Origin: Brasenia schreberi
Taxonomy: Eukaryota; Streptophyta; Magnoliopsida; Nymphaeales; Cabombaceae
NCBI GenBank assembly: GCA_036023115.1
Contig: JAYKKT010000074.1
Location: 7,254,501-7,318,500, forward strand
Length of the DNA stretch: 64,000 nt
Direction: 5' to 3'
Position numbers and translations under genes: made by a program
Shown here: positions 10,690 through 22,977 of the stretch, piece by piece
Numbering within the stretch: the stretch's first letter is position 1
How the letters are laid out: every line of letters begins with the position of its first letter
Notes under the pieces: model-generated
The model's database searches: none
Seen by the model: only the letters and a program-made list of their open reading frames with translations
Told to the model about the DNA's origin: nothing

Positions 10690-13047
10690 TGTTAATATAT
10701 TTGCTTCACACCCTAGAAAAGGTTTTTAGATTGGCCGATTCCAATTTTTTCGGTGATATTTATTGATTTTTTTCTCTCCCAAATGTGCAACTCTTCTTTA
10801 AGGAGAAGAGATGAAGGGAAAGATATTTGGTTAGACTGTGGGGGGTTGCCGTCTAGCGAAAACTCGGCAGCTACTTCTCAAAAATGTGCTTCGGATGTTC
10901 AATTTTATTAACAGAGTTTTAGATTGAGAGATAAAATGATGGTTTTAGGCAAATTCGTCCAACCCAACAGATTGAAAGTTGGCAGATTGTATAATATCTT
11001 CCCTAAATATAGACACAGAGAGAGTATAGTTCATGTGCACACATATTCCTGCAAAAAATCTCTACCGTTTGATCGGTATGATCAACGGTGGAGATTTGAA
11101 TTTAAAAATATTTAATATAAAGTACGAAAAATATTACAATAAATTTCATTTTTAAAATTTAAATTTCTAATATTGATCACGCTAATTGAATGGTAGAGAT
11201 CTTTAACTAGATTTGAGCATGGATGAGTGTATGCATATACTAATTTCTCTCTCTTTATATATATAACAATATCCCTCTTTTTACTTTTTAAGGAGCATAA
11301 GTATCATCTAGAGAGTTTCAAGAGTGTTTAGAAAAATATAAAGGACACTCTTATTAGATTTATGTCTACAAAAATAAAGGTTGGACATCGATATGCACAT
11401 CTCAAGAGTAGCAAGATATGATTTCTCTTTCTCTCTCTATATGCACGCATGCACACACATATATATGAATATGTGTATATGCTAGAAATATTATATGAAA
11501 ACATAATTTTGTCTTGTACCCCCTCTCTCCCTCAATAATAAGCATGGGGCCAGAGGAAGAGAGAGTGACAAGGCCGGCTGTAAGTGGCCCTTATATATGT
11601 ATATACATATCAAGCAGTTCTAGATAGATTGCTAACCAAGTGCATGCTCCTGGGATTGAACATGAGACCTTCAACTCAGTTTTTCTGAATCAACTACTTG
11701 GCCCATGGAAAAACAAGCTCGTCTTAGGGCTTGTAAATGAACTGAGCTGCTCATACATCGGCTTGGTTCAGCTTAGTCCCAGCTTGTTCATGTTCATTTT
11801 CCAACCAGAGTGGCTTTGATACAAACAATGTGTGTTCACTTCAGTTCGGCTCGTGAATCTCTCAGAGAAAAGGCCTAGTTGTTCGTGAACTGATTGCCCC
11901 ATAAATTCATGTAAAAGTCCTCTACATTGTTTGGTTCTTCATTTAATGGTTGTAGTAGATGATTTACATGCGAAACATACAAGTTCAATGTCATCATTTT
12001 GTTGCGATGAGTTGCAAAGAACACTACTACTAATTACCGCCTTGTTAGATTGTAAACATCACAAATACCTGCTCAAGTTTGACATAATCACAGATGCTAT
12101 TTTTGAAAAATGATATAAATCATGTTGATCGAGATGTTCATATACAGTGATATATCGTATCATATCATACAATAAAGTGTGATGTTTACAATAGTAGAAC
12201 GCCATTTTATGCGTTAAACAAACACAAAATCATCTGACCATTATGGAGCTTTTAGGATTCTCATATGGAATGGCGGTCTCACAGATTAAGGGCTGAGAAA
12301 TGAGTTCTTAATCATAAGAAAGAGGATGAAAACAAGGAAGGTTTAATGGTTTTGTCACATGTTTGATGACTTCACTAGAAGGACATGCATGCTCATGCTC
12401 TTCCTAAGGCAACCAAGTTGTCTCACATGGAATTTCTTGAAGTTCGTGACGGATCTAAAAACTCTTTTACAGTGGAGTGAATATTTTTCAAATAGATGAC
12501 ACCAAATATATATCATACCTTATGAATCTCATCAATCTTATCATGGGTTATAAGTTATAAGTTTGATTTTCGACTTTCCGGTGAAACGGAAGTCACACCT
12601 TGACTCAATGTAGATCCGCCGTTGCTTGGGAGAGGACAATGGGGGTTCCCTGATACGATGAAGGATGGGGTGAGGTCTTAACGTGGGTTAGGATCATAAG
12701 TTGCGCCTGTGAGAAAAAAACAAAAGTATTTCTCGGGTTGCGTTAAGTAGTTTATGTACAAACAAAAGTGAGTACGTATGTACCCTGCACGTGGTTAGGG
12801 AGCATAGGTTTAAGAGTTTCACAATGAGGGTTCTACAGCAAAACGGATGTGGTGAAACACCTCATCATACTTGAGATGAGGCAAGATGAGTGCTCTCTCT
12901 CTCGCGCGCACACACACTCAGGCACACACACTCACACACAATTACAGGATGAGTTCAGTTTTTGTGGTACGGTGGCATCCGTGCTTATGCAAAGCCTGTA
13001 TAAGCTCATAGATTTAGAGTTTTTAGTGGTACCACCTTATATATACA
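10690..13047. other. AT-rich intergenic DNA with degenerate repeats
   Basis: No gene recognised. A tRNA-like fragment lies on the minus strand at about 11640-11705 (complement of gagaccttcaactcag). Words of the gttcatgttc/gctcgtgaa type cluster at 11715-11895, as in old hAT-like MITEs. A short CGTATC-like stretch occurs near 12148-12175 and CA tracts near 12906-12942. Confidence 0.4.
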
Positions 13048-13230
13048 TCAACAACTAAGCCCTTTACCATACTAGACGGGGTCGGTTACATGGATTCTTT
13101 GTTTCCATAGATCCCTATCGTGTGCTATGTTAGCAAGTTAACTCACAATAAGCTCGATCATTCTTTATTGTTTCTTTCCAATGCTTTTGTGGTCATCCTC
13201 TAGCTCTTTTAATACACCACCGTGTATATA
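13048..13230 (-). mobile_element. RTE LINE 3'-end fragment
   Basis: The complement of this stretch matches the 3' end of the LINEs at 25559 and 26077, including the diagnostic gacggggtcggttacatgg at about 13075 and the adjoining caacaacta tail. It is only the last 180 bases or so and is interrupted at the end by a cgtgtatata junction. Confidence 0.8.
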
Positions 13231-13330
13231 TTAAGCTCGATCATTCTTTATTGTTTCTTTCCAATGCTTTTGTGGTCATCCTCTAGCTCTTTTAATACAC
13301 CACCGTGTATATATATATATATATATATAC

Positions 13331-13380
<50 letters not shown>

Positions 13381-13472
13381 GTATATATATATATATATAT
13401 ATACACGGTGGTGTATTAAAAGAGCTAGAGGATGACCACAAAAGCATTGGAAAGAAACAATAAAGAATGATC
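13152..13472. repeat. three copies of a LINE piece, the last inverted
   Basis: About 75 bases of the LINE fragment occur at 13152-13229, again in direct orientation at 13232-13310, and as an exact inverted copy at about 13399-13472. The second and third copies face each other across roughly 90 bases of AT repeat and would form a long perfect hairpin. Palindrome-prone (AT)n in the middle suggests a replication or repair rearrangement. Confidence 0.9.
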
Positions 13473-13560
13473 ATATGTATATATATATATGTATATATAT
13501 ATGTATATGTATATGTATATGTATGTGTATATATATATATATGTATGTATATATGTATAT
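13307..13560. repeat. AT-rich microsatellite
   Basis: (AT)n with interspersed GTAT/CATA units occupies 13307-13403 and 13475-13560, separated by the inverted LINE copy. Confidence 0.95.
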
Positions 13561-14009
13561 AAAAGGTGGAGGTAAAGACTCATTAAAAAAAATAGTTAAA
13601 CCACCTGTTAGGTAAAATAGTCATGTGCCATTACTCTAGAAGTTAAAGGAGCTTAGAAGTCATTTAAAAGAATACAGAATCAAACAATCCTTTAATTATA
13701 AAAGCATTTAATCTCCAATCATTTCGCATCAACTTATATATTTCTTTTACTTTTCTTTATTTTCTTTCTTTTAGTTGTATGTATATATATAAAAGGTGGA
13801 GGTAAAGACTCATTAAAAAAAATAGTTAAACCACCTGTTAGGTAAAATAGTGATGTGCCATTACTCTAGAAGTGAAAGGAGCTTAGAAGTCATTTAAAAG
13901 AATACAGAATCAACCAATCCTTTAATTATAAAAGCATTTAAACTCCAATCATTTCGCATCAACTTATATATTTCTTTTACTTTTGTTTATTTTCTTTCTT
14001 TTAGTTGTA
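13561..14009. repeat. recent tandem duplication, unit 230 bp
   Basis: The segment starting aaaaggtggaggtaaagact at 13561 is repeated from 13791. Both copies extend for about 219 bases to ttttagttgta, with only about five substitutions by eye. The unit is non-coding and AT-rich. Confidence 0.95.
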
Positions 14010-17000
14010 ATTGTTAGTTGTAATCATTGGATAGCCTTTTGTTTATTCTCCAACAACACTAAGATTTGTGTCATCAAAGCTATATCAATGGCTAAAATAT
14101 CATACAACCCTATCAAGCTTTTTGAGACCCAAAAACCAACTGGACTCAGATCCGGTGAAATCCGAACCGGAGTTGAGCTCCACTCGGTGGGGCTTCACTC
14201 TCTAACAAACCAAAACTGGATCCAAACCAAAACTGATAGTGAACAATTTTGTTATATAAAATTATCAGTTTCGGACCCAAACTGGAACCAAACATGTCTA
14301 ACCCAATCCGGTTTCTATCCCAAGGCGACCCAAAATCAGAAAGCTTTTGAGTTTTTGACCCACATTGTATTTAAAGCTCTACTAAAAGCTCGTGGAAGAG
14401 TTCAAGGAAGCTTGAAAAGTGTTCCAGAAAGTAACCAGCACCACCAGTCCTAATTGAGATATTCCTAAGGACTCCAACTTTCTTGATCCTCTTGAGGGAG
14501 GAGGTTACTGTCTTCTACCCACACCCGATCCACTCGAAATAACAAGATCTTTATACCATTTCAAGGTATTTCATTTCGACATGCAACACACACACATACA
14601 TATAGAGAATTTGAGTTGATAGGCTCATATTCTTGCTAAACTCTTCCTTATAATATAGATTGTCCATTTCTTTGATATGACGATTTACATTTAAATAGGA
14701 AAAATAAAAGTATAAAACATATTTTATTCTTTTTGTTTATTGAAAAAAGTCCTTTGTGAATTTAAGTGGTCCCATAAAAAGATGAACCAATCAAATTGTC
14801 AAGAAAAATAATAACTTCTGAATTTTGATGGTTCGATGGAAGAGAACAATTCAAATTGTCAAGAAGAGTGAATAAGTTCTTTCCATGGGGGCAGGAGCCC
14901 GTCTATCAATCGAGACACGTTTTCGATGAAGGCAAAGAGATCTCAGCAGTCAAGAGAGATTTTTTTTTAAACCCCGGCACTGAACTCTTGACTTTCAACT
15001 TGAGGTTCTATGTTCAGTTGAATTGTGGCTCTTACTGTGATTTTCAAATGATCGGTTTGCTACCCGTTCCGGGCACGAGCATGCTTTTGTACGAGAGGCG
15101 GCCGAAGCAGAAGGTTTGGTTTGTAACGGCGCTGACATGCACATGGGCAAACGTTAAAGGCTAAAAACACAATCACAACCGGTTGGAGACCAGTGGGTAG
15201 CCAACAAAAGGCGAATGAGTTGCCTTTGCGCATCAAGGGAAGATTCTCCCAATGGAATAACAACAGAGAGATACCAAACTGCTCTCTTACAATAATTGGG
15301 TGGTTTGCATTCAATTGTTCCTTTAACAAACAATAGGTGGAACGATGAAAATAAGGAAATAAAATTAAAATGGAAAACAATTAAACGTCTGCACCACTGC
15401 GGAAAAGAGAGTCTGAAGTGGGTGAGCAGTCATCTTCAAGCCATTTGCTCTGCCTTTCTCCCTTGGGCAATTGGGCATGACCCATTCTACCTTTGACAGG
15501 AAAACTTCTGTGGAAAACGTCTGCACCACTGCGGAAAAGAGAGTTTCACTTGCATTTCTTAATATGATACATCAACTCACATCTCATAGCGTGTTTTGAG
15601 ATCTCAATCGTCTATTTTGATGATGAACAGCTTATCTGTCTTAGTAGGGATTACCGTGAAAAACCAGAGCCGTCCATCTTCCAGATGGAGGGTCGAGATC
15701 ATGAAACATATGGTAATCTTCTGAACTGTAATCACTGATGGAAGCATATCATGCGTTCGGACTAAGTTCAGATAACTGTACAAGATGCGGCTTGGCTGAA
15801 GAGAGAAACGGACAAGCTTCTGCCGAAGACATAGGAGACAATAAATACATTCTTAAAGAATGATGATTGAAGTTGACGCCTCCAAGCACATATACGACCA
15901 GTTTCATGTAATGACAGGAAGGGCCACTAAGAATTTATGTAATGCAAGTACGAATGCTAGTAACTCTTGATATATGAATGCTACCTGCTGTGGATTAGAG
16001 CATATAGGTAGAGTGTTCTCCAAATCCATGTTTGTAGAATCTGCTTTTAAGTTCTGTTTCCAAAAGACTCAGAGAACTGGCCGAGTCGGCTCGGGTTGAA
16101 TCAGCCAATCTAAAATTTTTAATAGAACTTTTAAAATTCACAAAAGCTAAAAGTAATAGAAAAGCAGGTTGATTGGTTTGCCCAACATATGATTTGTGGG
16201 CAGATTTGGTTCAGTTTTTGACAACACTATTCTGCATAAAAAGATGGGGCATGTAAGAACCCTCAAAATCTCTGCATCTGAACGTTTCATCTTATGTTAA
16301 TGGCCGCACAGCAAGATAAACGAAGGGGCTCGTGTTAGATAACCTGTAATTGGATTTTCATCGTAGGGGTGTAATATTTTCAAACACTAACGCAACAGAT
16401 ACTACTAAAACTCTAAGGTTATGCATGTCTAGGAGAGAGCAGTAGTAAAGTGAGAAGAGTGACTTCATCCGAAGCTGTGGTATTGCACCCTCGACCCTAG
16501 CAAATTGTTAAGATTCCAACAGAAAGCCTGTGCTAAAAATTGCAATCAACTTAAACAGCTATCAATTGTAGAGATTAGTAGAATGATCTCTTTCAAACGT
16601 CTTTCAAAGCTTTTTGAAGCTGACAAGCCATGTAGTATTTGAGATCATTGCTGAACATTTAATATGAACAACCACTGTCCAATTAAGCTTCCTTCTAAAA
16701 GGTAATAGATAGTGACGGATCAAGTAACAGAACAGGTTTCCTTCCTTCATGTTCTGGAATCACCATGGTCCATCTTGCTGGTTATGATAGATCCAATGAA
16801 GATGACACTATGATTCGTAAACCAAGCTTATATTTCCCTGACCATATAAGCCGCTTGCATGCATCACCATAAACCTCACGCCAACACCAATTGACGTGCC
16901 TTCCTCACAAATTATCCGTAACATTTTCTTCCCTAAATCGATTATCAAGATGGATTGGGATTCTTGATACATTGCAATTGTAGATTCTTCGACTAAAAAA

Positions 17001-17767
17001 GTTAATGATGTAGACTGAACCATCAATAAAAGATGATGGAAACAGAGAGCATTGATCTGCAGACCTTGAGACGAAGCCCTGTCAGGAGCAGCAGCTCCGA
17101 GACAAAACAAGGAAGTTACAAAAGGACCTAAGGGGAAGCGATTAATATATTCTACCCAAATTTAAGGAAACTCCACCGAGTTATTAAAAGGTGAAGACTA
17201 AAGCCATCGAAACAATGCTACAGAGGAAAGGAACCATTATCGGTGTACGCTTCACGCATTGCTGGAAAATTAAGTTCCAGAAATAACGATGGCATTCATG
17301 AAACAGCCATCAACTTAACTAGTAATTCAGGAGAGCTACCAAATTGAAACATCTACTGAATGGTTCTTAGTGAGAAAGTAAAAGATCAGTATTTCATTGA
17401 ATTACCAATTGTAGTTCTACTGAATGACTTCGTGAGAAATTACAGTGAATCCCAGACAGAAATTATCAGTACTTCAATCCGATCTATCTCACAGCTAGGC
17501 AACTCATTAATCTATTTCGAAGAGTCAATGCTTATGGATGTGAATTTCATTTTATGAACAATTATGTGTACAGCCAGGACCATTAAACTGAAACCTAACC
17601 AAACTAACCACCACGATCAATGATATCCGGTTATGAAGAATGGGCACTGAATGAAAATTCCTGAAAGATTGTTGAGTAATACACAATTCTGCCTGAATAC
17701 AGATGAAAACTATAATTGGTTCCATAAAAATGGGAGTTCCACAATAAGAAAAACATACTGTTGTGGT
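14010..17767. other. region without a confirmed gene
   Basis: 14100-14320 is built of degenerate ggaacc/aaccaaac words. A minus-strand tRNA-like remnant lies at 14965-15045. A 28-base word (aacgtctgcaccactgcgga and on) occurs at about 15383 and again at about 15515. 16808-17110 (minus) is open for 100 residues and looks mildly protein-like, but I recognise no family. The remainder shows nothing supportable. Confidence 0.35.
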
Positions 17768-17820
17768 AGCCCCAAGGGTTTAGCTCAGTAGGTCATTCCT
17801 CCGTTAGAAGCTGCTGCTTC
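17768..17820 (+). mobile_element. tRNA-like SINE head fragment
   Basis: The segment gtttagctcagtaggtcatt is box-A-like and resembles the start of a tRNA-derived SINE. No box B or body follows, so this is a truncated remnant. Confidence 0.3.
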
Positions 17821-17920
17821 TAGATGTCCAAAATTCAAAGATATTTCATGAGAATGATAGCAAGAACAACCACGAGCTTAGAATCGTGCAGCATACTGCA
17901 TAATACAAGCGCGCAAGCCA

Positions 17921-18029
<109 letters not shown>

Positions 18030-18418
18030 CTCTGCTGATAAAAAGCTAGATCAATTATGCGTATTCTATAATCTATAAACAAGGAGTTACAAACTCAACA
18101 CCCAAAATCAAATAAGGGGTGGCGCTTCCATCGAAACCAGATATCAAGATTCAAGAACAAAAGGTTTTCTGCTTCAGCTTCTGTTTTCCTTCATTTTCAC
18201 GCCCCCACCACAAGTAAATACAACTCATTTTAAGCTTACACAAGGTTTAAACTCACAGCTCCCATACCCAAGGGCAGCTTCCAAGGAGAACAATTCGTCC
18301 ACCCCCTCTTCGCCACATGTTGTCATCAGATTAGAGTATAAGCTGTGCTCTCAAATTATTAAAAAAAAGTTTACAGGCATAGAGGGGTATACACAGAAAA
18401 TTCTTATCCTCCTACAAA

Positions 18419-20635
18419 CTACATGCCGCTATCCAGCAAAACTTCATTAAGCACATCATCCTCACCACTACCAATTGAGAAGAGCTCTGCATCTTTTTCT
18501 TCTTCAGAGGAGAAGTCTCTCCTGTCCATCTTCGCATGCGCCGATATGAACATCATCTTCTGAACCTTATCCATGGCTGCTCTCGACTGCCCATGCGAGG
18601 AGACCCATCTCAACAAAGACCAATCGTTCCATTTGAAGGTGAAAGAAGTGGCATGTAGGAAAATGAGCCTCACTGCCACCTTCCCCAATGATCTGAGCTC
18701 ACTCAGGCACGTTTCCCATACTAATCTGCTGCTCTGCGGGTTCGCCACCTTCATCTTCCCCGTGAGCGGATCCCTCTGCTTCACCTGTACTGCCTGCGCG
18801 TACAGAGGATCCAACCCTTCGGATCTCCACTTCATAAGCTCATGGAGCGCGATTGAAGCTTCCTCTCGCGACACCAACCTGGTGATAAGCTTGTCCACAT
18901 CTTTCTCTTGCTCTGGAGTCAATTGTTTGAACGGCGGGAGGTACTTGCCGCCGGCGTCGCGATGTAGGTAGAGTGGGTCCAATACATAGGCCGCCGACCA
19001 CGCTGGGTGGTAATTCTTCTTGAACCGCCGGTCGATCACCTTTTCCACCGGACCTTCCTGCACATTATACTTGAGACACCACTCGTTCACCTTGTTTCGA
19101 AGCTCTTCCCACAATAAGAGGCATTGCCCCACAAGGGGCCTATCAAGCTCCATATCATGCACCATATTCTTAACAAGCCTAACCAGCGACAATGCAGCCT
19201 CAAGGTCACTCAAGAAATCCACATCATCAATCATCTCTACTACCTCGCGAGCTATAGGATCATCTTGACACACCAACTTATACGAATCATCCCCGACTAC
19301 CAGTTGCAGTACTGGCACCGAGTTCGCGACATCCTCCAACATCTCATGCAGCCAAAACGGGCTGTCGTTTTTGCTGCCAATCAGCGGCAACCGGAGCAAT
19401 GCGGGATGATCATGGGGTTGTTGCAACTGGCACCGGTGGAAGACATTCCTCGCTTGCAAATTAGAATTGAAGAAATTCAGGAGCTTGAGGCAACTCTCTG
19501 TAACGGACCTGAATAACGGCAGGTGCCTGCCAAAATCCTTGATTAAACTACTGAATCCCTGCGATTGGCAACAGAGATTCACCATCCGGTGGTTCTGAGA
19601 CTCTAGCTTCCTGAGAGCCTTGGCCTTAAAGCGATCCGCAACGATTCCGGCACACCGCTGTAGGGGCCCGGCTGCCGTGATTGCCTCCCACAAAACCTCT
19701 TCTGCGTAGTCGGACGAGGCGGCAGGGTCGGCGAAAACGGCTTTCCGGAACAAACTGGTGCCATTGGGGAGATTCAGGGTGATGCTCACTAGGCTGTGCC
19801 GCTCGCAGTTTTTCTTGCCCCAGCCATCGGAAGCGACCTGGAAGAACATGGCGTCCCGGAGCCTGGCTTCGGACTCCGCCCGCACCTCGTCGAAGCGAGC
19901 GTCGAGCTTTGCGCCAGCGAGATCCCTCCGGTCGATGGGCGGAAGGCCGACCTGCTCCAAGAAAGATTTGAACTTGGGGTGGTCGACGCTAGAGAAGGAG
20001 ACGGTGCCGCACGACTGGTAGACCCAATCGGCGAGCAAACCGACGGCGGATTCGACCTGAGCCTTGGTGAGCACCAGGCCTGGTGAGGCTTTCGGAGATT
20101 TGAGCTTCTTCACGCTATCTTCCAGCATTGCTAGGGCCCCTAAATCATCTTTCCCACCGGAAAGAACGAGGGGCGGTGTAGTTGCCAGAGTAGTCGTCGC
20201 CGGCGGGTACAAAGCATCGAATCGCGCTGAGGATTCGATCATGGCGAGAGGTATCGGCTGGTTTACTGCGTTGGACTGTCGCTTACGGCTGTGAGGCACG
20301 GCCACGGGGAGGCCCGCGCAGGAAGAGACGGGTTTGACGAGGGTGCCGGTAAAATTGGGGCACGTTCCGCGCTTCAGATGCTCCGTCGCCGTCCGAGAGG
20401 GGTTGGAGGCAGAAAAGACGGAGTCGCAGAGGCTGCAGCGGAGCTTCACGGCCTTGGGCAAGCCGGTTTCCTGGTTATGCATCAAGATTGGCTCGAGGTG
20501 AGACCAGTACCACGCTCCTTTGCCCCTGATTGCCTTGCTTCGCACCGCTACCAAGCCCTCGTATCTCTTGTGCACGGCTTTCACCGTCAAATCATCTTCC
20601 GCGCCCGAAGCGTTCGCCATAGACGTCACTACCAC
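18419..20635 (-). CDS. domesticated hAT-like protein, BED zinc finger and DUF659
   Basis: This is an intronless gene of 738 codons. Its protein starts MVVTSMANAS; a second Met at residue 6 is an alternative start. A BED-type zinc finger is at C67, C70, H86 and C92. From about residue 190 to 400 is a DUF659/RNase H-like region with D270 in ASDGWG and D334 in GIVADRF, aligning with the first two catalytic Asp of hAT transposases. The C-terminal hAT region survives, but the catalytic Glu of the CERNWS motif is absent: residues 664-673 read SFTFKWNDWS. No TIRs or target duplications flank the gene, it is GC-rich relative to its surroundings and the frame is intact. It resembles the conserved Arabidopsis proteins At1g12380/At1g62870 (from memory). 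A nuclear DNA-binding role is inferred; no specific function is known to me. Confidence 0.9.
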   Translation of the reverse strand: MVVTSMANASGAEDDLTVKAVHKRYEGLVAVRSKAIRGKGAWYWSHLEPILMHNQETGLPKAVKLRCSLCDSVFSASNPSRTATEHLKRGTCPNFTGTLVKPVSSCAGLPVAVPHSRKRQSNAVNQPIPLAMIESSARFDALYPPATTTLATTPPLVLSGGKDDLGALAMLEDSVKKLKSPKASPGLVLTKAQVESAVGLLADWVYQSCGTVSFSSVDHPKFKSFLEQVGLPPIDRRDLAGAKLDARFDEVRAESEARLRDAMFFQVASDGWGKKNCERHSLVSITLNLPNGTSLFRKAVFADPAASSDYAEEVLWEAITAAGPLQRCAGIVADRFKAKALRKLESQNHRMVNLCCQSQGFSSLIKDFGRHLPLFRSVTESCLKLLNFFNSNLQARNVFHRCQLQQPHDHPALLRLPLIGSKNDSPFWLHEMLEDVANSVPVLQLVVGDDSYKLVCQDDPIAREVVEMIDDVDFLSDLEAALSLVRLVKNMVHDMELDRPLVGQCLLLWEELRNKVNEWCLKYNVQEGPVEKVIDRRFKKNYHPAWSAAYVLDPLYLHRDAGGKYLPPFKQLTPEQEKDVDKLITRLVSREEASIALHELMKWRSEGLDPLYAQAVQVKQRDPLTGKMKVANPQSSRLVWETCLSELRSLGKVAVRLIFLHATSFTFKWNDWSLLRWVSSHGQSRAAMDKVQKMMFISAHAKMDRRDFSSEEEKDAELFSIGSGEDDVLNEVLLDSGM

Positions 20636-21148
20636 CGAACGCGTTCGTATTTCTTTCTTTCTTAGCTAAGGAACGGAATCAGCGCAGAGTTCAGGAGGCC
20701 AATGGTTAGAAGATGAATCGTAGTGCTCTCCCATGTAGACGATCCGGCCGGTAGGAGTCGAAATCTCGCTCTTCTCCGTTCTCCCTCAACCCCCGAATGC
20801 CAAACTACAGTCGAATACACACTCCCTCACACACACACACGCAGAGCCCAAATAAAGCCCGAGTTTTCCCTCCGTTTTCCTCTCTCTGGTGATCGGGATT
20901 TCTTAACTACGGTTCATCCCTGTCGTCCTGCTTGCCTGATTCTCTCTCTCTCTCTCAGGCTTTTACTGCGACAATTCGAATCTGCACTTCCTCTACCCTG
21001 GGGTACAGAGACTCTCTCTTTATCTCTCTAAATAACAAGATCCTGACCCGCAAAGCACCTTAAACCAAGAGAAAATTTGTTGCTCCCTCTTCCTCTCACA
21101 TCTGCCTGGTACCAAGCATTTGTGTAGGTAGCCTTGATGCTCCTTTTC

Positions 21149-21192
<44 letters not shown>
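20636..21192 (-). promoter_or_regulatory. 5' flank of the hAT-like gene with CT/GA tracts
   Basis: Directly upstream of the minus-strand ATG lies a moderately GC-rich flank. It contains a ctctctctctctct run near 20941-20956, cttctct words and a 41-base (GA)n at 21152-21192. Such pyrimidine or GA tracts are common in plant 5' leaders and core promoters. No clear TATA box was identified. Confidence 0.35.
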
Positions 21193-21195
<3 letters not shown>

Positions 21196-22138
21196 CCTTT
21201 GATGTCCCATGAACGGAGGGTTTAAAGAGGGGCCTCCTTCTCGTCACCTCTCCATGTTTCATGTTTGCCTTTCAACATTTTATGAATGACCCTAATTGTA
21301 TCACATAAATCAAATGAATTAATGATAGGGATTATATTACTATATACAAGTATTTATTGAAAACAAATTTCAAAAAGAAAAAGAGTATTCTTTGAAAATA
21401 AAGAGAAAATATTTAGAAATTCTAGCACAAATTGCAGGAGCATCTCGAGATGCACGGGTCATGCATGTCTCTAGGTTGTTAATAGAGACTTACAGAACTC
21501 TCTTTGTTATTGAGAGAGAGCTCTGAGGCCCCAGCTATGCGTGCTGCCCATCACCACCACGTCCGTTCCTTCAATATTATGTACTAATGGGAAGCTTTAA
21601 TTCCTTCTCTTTTTTAAATAAATATTTATTCAAAGGCGCCCTCAATTTTCTTACTTCCTGCCCTCATCGAAAGAACCAGGTTTTCATTCGTGTCACGTAG
21701 ATACGGCACTTTTGGCTTAGTGTCGTGTCCATTTTCGTGTATCATATACAATTGAAACCAAAACACCGTGGTGCCCTTATAGTGTTGCTACCTCGAAGAG
21801 TTGGTCGCCATGAAAATGAAGCATGGAACTTAATGAAAACGGTGAACCTGGTATTCGTTTTATGGTGTCCGGGTGACACTGTGATCGACAATTTAATAGA
21901 ACATTAGTCAATAGGAAGAGTATAGTCAAAAACAAAAGTCCACCCAGCCTGGATTGGCCGAGTCGGGTCAACCCAAAAAACAAGAAGTTTAATTTGATAT
22001 GAGCCAACTGACGGGGTTAAGTAGATTAATCTATTCTTGGCCAAATCACCTGAACTAACTAGTATAGAGCCGTAGAAGGAGATACACCTCTCCCTTGTCA
22101 GGGAGTCGACTCAAAAGCACCTTAGAGATCACGGCTTC
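21193..22138. other. no gene recognised
   Basis: AT-rich sequence with only short ORFs. A tRNA-like fragment (gggagtcgactcaaaagcac) is present near 22101-22120. Confidence 0.4.
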
Positions 22139-22425
22139 GATGAACTAGGTGTGCATAATATCATGTAGACCACAGCTTACCAATAAAATTGGATCAAGAT
22201 TAGACATGGCCAGTTTGGAAGTGGGCTGAAACAGGTCCAAAACAGGGATCAGCTGAATTGGACCCGAAACCATACCTATCTAGGAATCCTCTCTTTTCTG
22301 AACTGGGTGTGCGTAATATCATGTAGACCACAGCTACCAATAAATTGGATCAAGACTGGACATGGTCGGTTTGGAATTGGGCTGAAGCAGGTCCAAAACC
22401 AGGATCAGCTACTGGTTTCAGTTCA
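22139..22425. repeat. imperfect tandem duplication, unit about 158 bp
   Basis: The stretch from gaactaggtgtgcataata (about 22141) to atcagctgaattgg is repeated from gaactgggtgtgcgtaata (about 22300) to atcagctactgg, with substitutions and small indels. Internal words of the agacatggccagtttgg type match hAT-like MITE ends seen at 44192. Confidence 0.85.
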
Positions 22426-22844
22426 AATGGGTTTACTTTTTTTTTACTTTCTGGCTTGGTTGGTTTGGTTTGAAAAAGTTTGTTTTATTGTTTGGTTCAT
22501 GGTTGAAATCGAATCAATCCACACACAACACCGTACCAACACGGTGTTCAATCCCAAATTTTGCATAGATTTACTGTTTTAACCACCGACTACACCCTCT
22601 AGTATCTTTTACTATTCTTTAACTGTCTGAAACCGTCTTTCACCAATTAAAACTATTCTCACCGCTACATCCACCATCAAAACTACTTAAAAAATCACAT
22701 ACATATATATAAGTTCGGTGATTTTGGAGGTAACAATGGTGGTTTTAACAGATGAAGAAATAGCATGACATAGTTGATGGTTGAAGTAATTAAATTATGC
22801 GAATCAGAGGATTGGGCGCCATGCGTAACTGAACATGGACCACT

Positions 22845-22977
<133 letters not shown>

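Noticed and set aside
13222..13474. ORFs encoding YIYIYI-type peptides, also at 22695-22995, 42987-43281, 45409-45677, 46022-46333 and 54188-54397
   Set aside because: They are translations of AT/CA dinucleotide repeats and not genes.
16808..17110. A 100-residue minus-strand ORF downstream of the hAT-like gene
   Set aside because: It reads somewhat like protein, but no family is recognised and no flanking exon was found; length alone is not enough.
18573..20665. Plus-strand ORFs opposite the domesticated hAT-like gene
   Set aside because: They are antisense shadows without motifs; the minus-strand frame has a full domain architecture.
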